This document shows, in pieces, positions 43,501 through 55,500 of a stretch of DNA of 64,000 bases. The stretch is from Lineus longissimus (lineage: Eukaryota; Nemertea; Pilidiophora; Heteronemertea; Lineidae): assembly GCF_910592395.1 (NCBI RefSeq), contig NC_088312.1:12464001-12528000 (forward strand), given 5' to 3'. The first letter of the stretch is position 1; every line of letters begins with the position of its first letter. A program made the position numbers and the translations under genes. The notes under the pieces are model-generated. The model saw only the letters and a list, made by a program, of their open reading frames with translations. It did not search any database and was not told the DNA's origin.

Positions 43501-46500
43501 TTTCTTGGTCAGTATTAGGCAGGTTTCGCAATCCGCGTACGAACGTTCGCCATTCGTGCGAAGGTATGTTGTGGCATCAAATCCTGTGCTAATTCGTTTC
43601 CGTGACGCTCGTAAATCACATTGTATGAGGAATTGGAAGAAACACATAAAGAAATCGTGAAAAAAATTTGTTTTTGAAGTACTAGAATTCGTACGTTGCA
43701 ATACCTGCCTATTTTCTCGGAAGGACTTTGATGATAATGTAAAAAAACTCGCACATAGCAAACAACACCGGCCTTCTCAATTGATTTGAAGGGTCGTGGT
43801 CATTTGACTGAACTCAAATCTGTACGAAAACCACGTTGTTTGTTCGGTACCTTCTGAGGACCACCCGCCATCTGTAAATGCGACCGTGATAATATCCAAA
43901 ATAACTTCAAAGGAAATCTTATTTGTTTGAGACGGTCGTAGAATCGAAGCTCGGTCAGTGTAACTTGGTACTTTCAACTGACGCGAATTGAAGCGCAGTA
44001 TGAGTGCTCCATGGTTTTTCAGGAAGGTTTCTGGATTTGGCTGGCGGAAATCAGTCAATCTTTGAGACAGAACAGTTGTACAGTATTAACCAGTATAAAA
44101 TATCTAACACTTTATGATTCATTTCATATTAGGGATGATGACTGGATACTAGATCGGTTCATTAGGACTCCAAACATGTCAACATATCTAGTCGCTGTGG
44201 TGGTAACAGAATACAAGTATACCGAGACGATCACGAACAAAGGAGTACAGGTGAATATGTTTCAAAAGGATGAAATGAGGTGGTCACCGACAATAAAAAT
44301 AAACAAGGATTGATTTTCTACGATGAATTGGGTAATATGCAGACGACGCAGTTACATGTGCTCCCAATTCATCCATTTCTGGAAGCATATTGACCTTAAT
44401 CAGCCCTACAACAGAGCCTTCTGATTGGCTCATTTCTAATGAGCACGCCGGGGATGCAGAATTCGGTATTTTGATTGGGCAATCCGCCGGAACTTACCCC
44501 ATTGCTTTTGCTTTTGAAATGCTTGAATACTTTTAGTTACACCGTTCTCAATATTTTTGTTTTGTTGTTAGTTAGCAGAATTCGCAGTGCGCTCACTGGA
44601 AAAGGTCCCCGCTGGTCCTGTAATAATCCGTGCTGGTACTCATTTCCAGACATGTGAGATTCAGGGCCAACTACTATCTGATAAAGGACTAACACTATAC
44701 AGAATTTGGAGGAAAATATCTAGATTTTGTATCCAGTATCGCATGCGCATGAATAAGTACCGTGACAGAGTCTTGTATGCGCTTGCGTAACCGGATACAA
44801 AAGCGGAAAATTATTTTCGAATTTAGTTCTCAAGAGGGAACTAGCAGGAATATGACAGCAGCCATATAATGATATTTGTGCAAATTACCAAGTTCATTAC
44901 TTATTTCAATTTCCAGATAAGAATATGGGCCAAGGAAGAGGATCTGGACAAAACCTTATATGCATTAGAAGTGTCAAAAATTGTTTTGGAGTTCATGGAG
45001 GATTATCTTGGATACACTTTTAATTTGCCAAAACTAGGTAAGATCAAGGACGAGTACAGATCTGTCAAAACCTTGAGGTGTCAAAACGGCAACAATTTTA
45101 TGGGGCCTGGGAGCTGAGCCTGACACAATAAGCTGATTGTCATTTGTAATCTCCAATCACTTTGATAGTTCCACGTGGATGAGAGCAAGGTGATGGTAAG
45201 CTCGTCAGCAGTCAACGTGGCGTTGTGAGGCAAAATTGAGCATCATACGATTTGTGACTACAAGGTCACCTTTTTGCTTTAGTGTCCGGAGCATGATCAG
45301 ATGTTCGGACAGCATGCAAATTAGGCAAAATATACAGTGAAATGTGCAGTCGGGATACAAATGTGATTTCAGTATGCAAAGTAGGCCCAACCAAGAAAGA
45401 AATGAATGGTCAGCGTACAAATGAGGCCAAGTGGAGCAAAATGTATTCAGCAAACAAATTGGGCTGAAAAAAAGAAATTGTACGGATCACCATACGAGTA
45501 AGCCAATCAAGACATTATATGTGCTTTCAGCATGCAGATTTGGCCAAAATAAAAATGAAAAGTAGCTTACCGTCTGCATACAAATTTAAGCATGTAAATT
45601 GGGAATGTACAGTATGAGCAAGAGTGCATGCTAATTACCGAATATAGGTGACAAGGACTTAAATAACCTTAAATAACATTCTGAGTGATGGCTGACCGAC
45701 GTTTTGCACGGTCAGTGTTTTAATGATATCGGCGTACACATATCACTAAAGCTCCAAAATCTTGCCCTTTTGTACGCGTTTTTTAATGTTGATTAAATTT
45801 CTCAATCTCTAATGATTAAAGACTCATTTTCTTCCTCAGATCAAATTGCCCTTCATGACTTTATGTACGCCGGAATGGAGAACTTTGGACTCGTGATCTA
45901 CTTCGACACCTCTCTATATACGTTCTCAAATGACTCCAATGCCAAGCACAATATTGCTTACACCATCTCACATGAGATTGCACACCAGGTACGTGGAGTT
46001 TTGCAACACTAGGCAGGTTCCACAAAACTTGCGAAGAGGTACGAACAAAGTATGTAAATGTATTTAATCGACGACCTCGCTTTTTCGAAAATTTCCCCGA
46101 TTTCTCAAACAAGCAAGTATATACAGAAGATAATTTACGAGCGTCGCATAAATAAATAAACACTGGACTTGATGACGCGACATAATGTACCTGCGTAGTG
46201 CGCTGCGTACTTCGGCGTACGTATATTGTACGGGTTACGAAACCTGACTCTTATCAGTCAGTCACAACCATCAAGAACTTTTAAGAATAAAAAGTGTGCT
46301 GTCAATTTATCAGTAAGTCAGTAAAACCAGCCGAATATGTCTGTTTTTGTGTTTTCTTTCCAACATCTTGTCAAAGCAGTTGTTGTATAACCCCTGAAAC
46401 AGAACAGTTTGTTAAAGGGGGAGTATAGGCAGGAGCAGAGGGGCTAATTTGGCCATCTTCAGGTGACTAATATACACAGTAAGGGCCCAGGGTCATGTCA

Positions 46501-49500
46501 GATTCAGCACATTCCTCGTACAGGCATGAATCATTTATACGTACTGTGCGATGTGAGAGACCCCTATTGACGAATTTGTGTTACTTTATCTTGCCTGCCT
46601 AGCTGCTGCCTATTTTGTCCCTTTAAAAGCTTTTGATAAAAAAAGAAAGAAATCAAATAGTGTAAAATTATAGCATGTCTGATGTGCAAAATACATGATT
46701 CTCATCTCAGCTAACGGGGAGGGTTTAAGCTCTTTGTGCAGGATCATGAGCTTATCAAGCAGTTATTGGGTCTTCAATGTAATACTCACAATTACTTGTT
46801 TCCTTAGCAGCGAAGCAAGTCGAACGCCAGGCCCAGAATATTTTATCGGTACTTTAACTCGTACTTGCGTATTTCAGTGGTTCGGAGACATTATCACCAT
46901 GAAGTGGTGGTCAGACCTCTGGTTGAAGGAAGCCTTCGCTGAGTACTTCGGCAAGATCGGCGCCAAAGTGGGAGACCCTACATTCAAACTGGTGAGAATG
47001 TAAAGCATACCCCTCCATCGTCGATCAATGGGTACACTGAAAGCGTTCGCGAAAACGCATGCGGCACTTAAACCAAAGCCAAACACTGCAAAAATCGCAT
47101 ATAGCTGCGATTGTATAGGGGAGTTCACATTTTCACATCTATCGTGTGTTTGTTCACTATTCATGCGTGACATGAAGAACGAACAAGCCATTTCCAAAGG
47201 GCTGGCTGCGGTCACTTTTAACCCTCGCGTCGTGTTTTCAAGCTTAGTTCAGTAAAACCCGTGACAAGTGAATCATGTGAATCATGACAAGTAACAGCGT
47301 GAACCCTGTATAATTCCGGTTTTACTTTTTACATTTTTATACGTCATGAAATTCATGCGAAATCGCATCAAATAACACACTAAGTGGATACCTACCCATA
47401 CCCTCTATTAGTGTATTGAAAATCCACCGTGGTCAGAGCTAGGAAAGGGTGCGTGATCACAACAGGACCGCTTATTGCCCAGGCAACTGTCCGCTGTCAC
47501 AGAAGACCCTGATTTATGCGCCAAATTACCGGACAAATGCGGGCAATATGAGCATAAATCGGGAGAAACCATTGTTTATTTCGACTGGCTGCAATTTCAT
47601 GACGTTGACTTTCTCGTACAAAAGAATTACCATACCCATTGCCAGTCACGTTCCGACTTGTCCCCTTAGGGCCAGAGTTATATAGGATTCACGTTGTCAC
47701 TTTACATGTTTCACCTATCATGAGTTGGGCCGGCATGAAAAACACGACCTTAGGGTGAACAATGACATTGTGTATCGTACGTAGGATATTGATGCGTTTC
47801 TGCCAATTACGACTCCATGAAGGGAGATCGCTATATAAAACCACAGTCTTTCAAATAAACTCGGATTTTTTTGAAAAAATGCTGTACGTTTTATTCTTCC
47901 AGGTCGAGCACACCATGAACCGTCATCGGCGCGCCGCTCAGAAGGACAGCTATCGCCTCTCGCAGCCCATCGTCCTCCCAGATGATCGCTTTCAAAGTAA
48001 TGCCGACTTCACACAAGCTTATGATCCGTTTATCCTATACTGTAAAGTAAGTATTCAAGGTCGGGATTAGGTGGAGCAGTGGATAGTACCCCAGATTGCC
48101 ACCGTTCGCCGCCACTTGAAGCATCACTGTCACTTTGATAATGTCGAGTTTTCGAGGTGGTTTTCATGATTTCACGGTTTTCGAGAACTGGAGGAATGGA
48201 ATTGGCGTTCGCGTTGACTTTTCGGGAGCTTGGCGGAAACTCCCTAATTCAGTCAGAGCTATTCTCTTTCTTTTTAGAAAAGTTTATCGCTCAAGGCTTA
48301 TTGAACTTGTGTATTCTTAACCTTTCAGGGAGGTATGGTGATAGAGATGCTAAAGTATGCACTAGGGGAAGACACATTCATGAGAGGGATTAAGGTAGTT
48401 GAAATGACATTTTTCTTTTTTAATATCAGTAATGGCATGTTGGCCATTGCTAATCTTTGTCCTGAGCGTCTGTGCTACAGAAAGAGTATTAAGCCCGCAC
48501 CTCACGGTGAAATTTGCGTGATGCAAGTGACACGCGTGCACGTTGCGACAGGCAAATTCTCACTGTGTGGGGTCGTTTTTTGCTGCGTATCTTCCTCGCG
48601 TGTCGAGACGCAGCCGATTTAGCTTGTTTGATATTTTCTCGACACGCGAGGAAGTTAATCACCGTGTGGGGGCTACCTGCAGCAATGTTGCGCGAGTTCG
48701 ACGAATCACAACAAGCAGATCGGTCACATGATTTATAGGTCAGTCACATGATACCAAAATGGCAGCGCCCGGGAACTGTCAAATCCTATGAGAAGTATTA
48801 TGGACCAAGAAGACCAAATTGCCCTTATTCTCCTGCTGTTACTCCGTCGGAGGCGGCGCCGCGTGGACCGTAGTCTTTGGACAAGGCCATGGATTCAGAG
48901 AAGAGAGGATAAGGGGGCCTATGCAAATCTAATTGCTGAATTGCGGGAGGAGGACCCCATGAAGTATCGCCAGTTCCACAGAGTGAGAGTGCGGGTCGAG
49001 GAATTTCAGGAATTGCTCGAGATGGTGGGGCCACAGATACAAAGGCAGGATACAGTAATGCGACGCAGTATCGATCCTGGCCAGAGACTTGATCATGTGA
49101 CCGATCTGCTTGTTGTGATTCGTCGAACTCGCGCAACATTGCTGCAGGTAGCCCCCACACGGTGATTAACTTCCTCGCGTGTCGAGAAAATATCAAACAT
49201 GCTAGATCGGCTGCGTCTCGACTCGCGAGGGAAGATACGCAGCAAAAAACGACCACACACTGAGAATTTGCCTGTCGCAACATGCAAGCGTGTCACTTGC
49301 ATCACGCAAATTTTCACCGTGTGGTGCAGGCTTAAGTGTAAAATCTAACACCAGGTGAAGCCAAAAATCAGTACCAGTGACAATGCCATACTCTGGCGCA
49401 GTAATACAATGTAGTGTAGCGGTGAGGCGGCCTTGAATATTAAGTCTGCTTTGGAGAAAATGATAATGCGTGCAAGCTGTGCAAATTGAGGGACCAAATT

Positions 49501-52500
49501 CGAATACACGAATATTCAGTCACCTCCTAGATATTACATCAAACGTTACGGTAATCTGTAAAGGGTAACTATAGGCAGGAGCAAGGGAGTATGATAGATG
49601 GCCAAGGAACTGAGCTTGACTTAAACATTCCACTAAGATGTAAATTGTGCCAAAGTTCTGTAAAAATAGTATATACTGAGGAACAACTATCGGCTAGCTT
49701 CAAATATCTGGCCCGTCTGGTTTCCTCCTGCAGTTTCATCTCAACGTAACGTTTCTAATACTTTTCTTTAGCACTACATTAGAAAGAATGCCTTCACAGC
49801 AGTTTCAAGGATAGATTTTTTCAAGGCTATGCAATCAGTAAGTACATAAAGTTAATTGATAGCTTCGGATATTCTCTTTCACATCCCGATTTCTATACAA
49901 AAGAGTCTATACTAAGTCATTTTGTAGGATATTCGGGTCTATATGTTATGGCACAACAAACTAAACATGCTAAACATGAATTAGATAGCTCTCATAGGAC
50001 TACACTCATTGCATTTTGTTCTTTGGATTTCGAGGAAAAGCTTACATCATTGGTTGCAAGGAATCCCTCACTCAAACTATAGGTCGTCGAAGTCTTCGCC
50101 GAGAGGCTAAATACATGAACGTGGAAAAGTTTATGGAAACATGGCTCTCTCAGAAGGGTTTTATAAAGCGGCTAGTCATACATGTCATACCTTGCCTAGC
50201 TTCATAATACGCTGTTTCAGATTTTTTTTTATGTGTAAAAGCTCACTTAGATCGTACCTCTCTGCAAACTAGGTCGTAGACGTCTTCGGCGACCGGAACG
50301 GCAACCACATGAACGTGGAAGAGTTTATGGGAACGTGGCTCTACCAGAAAGGTTACCCCGTGGTGAAAATCGCGGTAGAGAGGACCAAGATACGACTCAC
50401 ACAGGAGCGCTACCTCATCGGATTCAGTAACTACAATGTACAACAATCTGTGGGAAACTTCTCATCGCCCTACGGGTGAGTTTATAAACCGTTCTCTCTC
50501 GTTTTTCTATTGCCTTGTTGTAACTTAAAGGTAAAGTCATCTGAGATCGTTTTCTTTTTGACGATCGTGTAATCGTTACACTACTGATCCATTGTTGAAT
50601 ACAACGGATACCTTTTCATAAATGACTTGATTAATTAACAACCTTGACCTATCGTCGTCTGGCGAATGCAGAGAAGAAAAAAGTTTACCTTCTGTAATAA
50701 ATGAAAGCAAGGTCACTATGCTGACTAGACACATCACTCTTAACATTTATCCTTGGGCTGACACGTAATTCATTACTTAAATAAAAATGCTTCTTCTTGA
50801 TCTTGTTGATTTCGGCTACATAACAATAGGCAGGTTTCGCAAGCCTTACGACGAGATATAATCGAGGAATGTAAATGTATTTCATCGACAATTCAAAAAA
50901 ACAAATCCCCAATTACTTACGACAACAAAGTATAGATTTGCGAGTGTCACATAAATGAATTAGTACAGGGTCTGATGACACCACTGACCTTTGTACTTGG
51001 TACTTTTTCGTTCGTAAGGTTTGCTAAACCTGTCTATTGAAACTACATGTACGCAACATAACGCTGTAGGCCAGTTTCCACAATAGCGTCGAATGCGGGA
51101 AACCAAGCGACTTTCACAGGCGTTGGATAAAGCTTGTTGTAAGATTTTGACTTGGCAATTTTAACAAACAAACAAGCCAACCACTGTAGTGGATACAAAC
51201 CTTCATTGTTGAACTTAAAGTGAACTTGAACAACATATGAATAAAAGTATCTGCTTAATTAAGGATCGATCATATGCACCACCATTTTGGCTAGATCTTG
51301 AAATCCTAAAGCGATAGAACGCCTTTAAAACGAATGCCAACTTCAAGGGATGGAGTCAGTTCTTTGTATTTCGGAAAACAACCTCCCAGATTTTAAATGG
51401 GCATTCACTTAATTTAAAAGGACTTCTAATTGCTTTAGGATTTCATGTTTTAGTCAAAAATGATGGCGCCTATGGTCAACCTTTAAACGCGAAGGTAATA
51501 TCGAGCACTCCAATACGCGAGTGGACTTCACCTCATTTCGGGTTTTCAGGCTTAATTCTTGTGTTCTTTTCAGTTACAAGTGGGAAATCCCGTTCAACCT
51601 GCAGACCAATTCTCAGATAGGACGCAGCAAGAGTGATGTAATCTGGATGCATCAGAGAAATGGTGAGTTAAAGTGTCATTTTCCCGCCATGCAAATTATT
51701 TATCAAAGGTAAATTTTTGTGGGAAGTGAAGATTAAACTTCTACCTCTTGTTTTTTCGTCAATAGGCCACGATGAGCCTACTGCAACTTCCCCATTTGTA
51801 ACAGGTTATCCTTACGGGAGATTTGCTGGTATTTTTAAAAATAAATTCCGTTAATTCCAAAATTGGTAAGTCACAATCCGAATGCCTGGATAAAAACACT
51901 TTATCTTTGACCGGATGCTTTATTTTCTCTTCTCGTTGTGTTGCGCACCATATGCGTTCCCTACTGCAAAGTCAATTGAAATCTAAGTATCAATAAATCA
52001 ATTTAAAGCATACAATCCGAGTGTTGGTTACCCGAGTTCCGCCTTTTCCATACAGGTGCCCTTTTCCTGTTCAATTATCCGATATATGAGAATAATGACA
52101 ATGACATTAGAAACGAATGATTTAAAGTATTCATCTGAAGAAATCGACTAACACGTGGATTCTGGACCAGTTTATGTCAGTCACAACTGTTAAGTAATGG
52201 GTCATGCAGACAAAATTGATTTTCGTTTTATAAAAAATTGAGAAGTGTTGTCTGAATGATATCTGCCGTTACGTGGAGGGATAAATCAGACTCAGATATG
52301 ATGTTGGCTATCACTTTTATTCCATGTTTCTCATCAACTCGAACGTGTGTACATCAAGCCATTACAGCGAAGTTCGGCATCTGGCCGTGGCGGCGCCTAT
52401 CGTCCGGTGTCTCCGGGATTGCGCGGGAAGGGGATCATACAGGGCTGATACCATACATTGTCATCACGATCTGCTCGTTGCATGTATGCTTATTCATATC

Positions 52501-55500
52501 CGTTCGGTTATTTTGTCTTTCCGTCGATGCACGAACAAAATGTTGGTTTGAAATCCTGATTCAATGTCGAAATCTGGTTTAATTTAAGGCCGGGTCTATT
52601 TGGCAAGCCGCTCGCCGAACAGGCATCTTTTTTTGTCCTGTTTGGAGAACCGCTTGCCAAACAGTACTAAAAAGCCACCCTGTTCGGCCAGCCGGGCTTG
52701 CCAAACAGGTAAAAAATCTACCCTGTTTGGCGAGCTGGAGACTTTACTTTAATATTAATGAGTTCGGCTCTCCATTCAGTACAAGAAAAAGTCGCTGTTT
52801 GGTAAGCCGGGCTTGCCAAGTAGTCACTTCCTTAATTTAATATCCAAGTCAGTGAGTCAATTACTTATGTTGAAATCGGGTTAAGTTATTAATACGTGTA
52901 GTTCAAGTCAGCGGTTCAATATCCGTATCCTTGCTAATTCCGTATACGTGATTAACGTCAACAAATTGCTTTCTTTTATAGTAAATCTGACCATCGGCTC
53001 CTTCGACCATCACAGCAACTGGATCCTCGGCAACGTGGACATGACCGGGTTCTGCGTGGTCAACTATGAAACGAAGAACTGGGAGATTATTTCAAACATG
53101 CTGGATCAAAATATAGACGCCTTTCCGTACCGAACTCGGATACAATTGCTCGAGAATGCCATCAGACTGAGCAGGTACAGTTCAATTTCAATTTCAATTT
53201 CAATTTATTAAAATCCATATAGAACCCAATAAATGTTATTACAATAAGGAATACAAATTATAATATTCAAATACATCGTCGATGCTTCACGAAGTGGCCA
53301 ATCAGCCAATTTGCCATTTTGAGAAAACTCAACTCAAAGATCATCGATGTACGTAGTTTTAATATTCTAAAATATTACATACGTTATTTTGCCCTTTACC
53401 TCGCAGCTGGTAAAAGAAGAATCCAGGCCTCGCCCAATATAGACGGTCTATGTCTTTTAACAAGCGCGCTCGAACCTAGATTCACATAGTACAAGTAGGC
53501 CTAAAGTTCCATTATTCTACTGTCTAACCAAAGGTTTATCAAGGCAATTTTTGAAACATCGACCCCCATGAAACAGCTTTCTTATGGGGGGGTCCATAGG
53601 CCTAGACCGACAAGGGCTAATAAACGTACTCTACTGTTTCAGGTCTGGGATGTTAAAGGTGGAGCGCGTATTCGACCTGGCGCGATTCCTGACCCACGAG
53701 GAAGCACCCTACCCTTGGTTTATCTTCATGAGCGATGCCAGTTACATCAGGAAAATGCTCATTTACTCTCCTACCTTCCCAGAACTCAAGGTAGGTATTA
53801 CCCGCGTTAAAAATAGAACGTGCGTTTCACGAGATGGCATCACACGAGGCCGTTTAGTAGATTCCTAGCGTACCTCGTTCTGTGTTTCGCCGAGAGCTTT
53901 CATACATCTTCATTTTGTGACCAGCCACCCAGGTGCTAGAAAACTCCATAAAAATCTAAAGAACTTTTTATTTTTAACTACACAACGCATGACTCTTCCT
54001 CGATACCGTCTAAAAATGACCAGAATTATCGTTATGGCACGGCAGTATAGTCCTGATTGTTCAAAACAAATGTTATCAATAACGCTGGCGTTAACTTACA
54101 TGTAACTTAGCGTTAATTCCTTCGATAAGTTAAACCCTCGGACCTTACGACTCGTCTATGTGTAGTTAACGCCGGTGTTGGTGCAACAACCGGGCCCTGA
54201 TTTCATTAGGATCTAATGGTTTTCATTTTTTCAGAGATATATGGCTCGACTCATCAAGCCCAACTACGACATCGCTATACGACAATATAAAATACACAAA
54301 CTAAATATCAGGTAGGTAAAGCGCATGGTTCAAATGGAGTATAGGCAGGGGGCGGGCGGAGGTATTAGAGAGGTTTAGATTAAGATCGGAGAACGAGAGC
54401 GATATGGCATTTTGTATACTGAAATCGCACTGCCTGTTGTCAGAATTGCAATAAAACTGTTCGTCTTGGCTGGTAGTGGTCTGCCTATAACAATCGTACC
54501 AAAGAATCAACAAGAGAAAGAAAATCACCCCGTTCCGATTATCGGATCAAATTCGGAACCTCTCCTTTGTTTGTATAGTCACTCATTCCTAAATCAATGC
54601 AGAGCGGAGACCTCAAATTGATCTTTAAAAATTGACCGGGTCTATTTGGCAAGCCGCTCGCCGAACAGGCATCTTTTTTTGTCCTGTTTGGAGAGCCGCT
54701 TGCCAAACAGCACTAAAAAGCCACCCTGTTCGGCCAGCCGGGCTTGCCAAACAGAGCAAAATTTCTTTCCTGTTTGGCAAGCCGATGAATAAACCACGCC
54801 TACTCATGAATATGCATAATGGCGTATTGATCTGAAAATGGTCTGTTACTGCGGTTTTTCATCTCCAGCGCATTACTAACTTATGAATGTTAATGAGCCC
54901 TTGGGCATTTATAAATATTAATGAGTTCGGCTCTCATTCAGGACAAAAAAAGTCGCTGTTTGGTAAGCCGGGCTTGCCAAATAGTCACTTCCTTAAAAAT
55001 TTCAATTTTCAGAGTTGGTAGAGTGAGTTGCGTGGGATTTTTAGACTGGAAAATGCCTTAGACACCGGCAAAACTACATGTATTCTAATTTTTGATTTAT
55101 ATGTATTATACATGTTCGAGCTAAACATTGTACATGCACATGTACATGCACTGGTGATGGATAAGTCAGTATTTGACAATGTTTCTATTTTTTATATCGA
55201 AGTCTATGTGTAAAAGGCATAACTTTGAGAACTTGTTTTCCTGATTTCAGCGCGGATACCCAAGGCATCATCCATAATGCTTGTCGGTACGAATTCTGGC
55301 CTTGCATCCGACAGGCCATGAGGCAGTTTATAGCGAGCGGTTACAATCTTACGGAGTAAGTCATGCAATTTCGCAATTTCTTATGACGATAACACTCCTG
55401 CGCGCATGCATTACTGGCTTCCACATCAATAGAATTGACGGTCAAGAGAAATGCTAGCTCCGTTATAAATCAGGCAACTTTTGCTTTGTTTGACGTTAAG

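Noticed and set aside
43116-44058. Minus-strand open frames in aminopeptidase introns 2 and 3
   Set aside because: They overlap real exon 3 on the other strand and show no motif.
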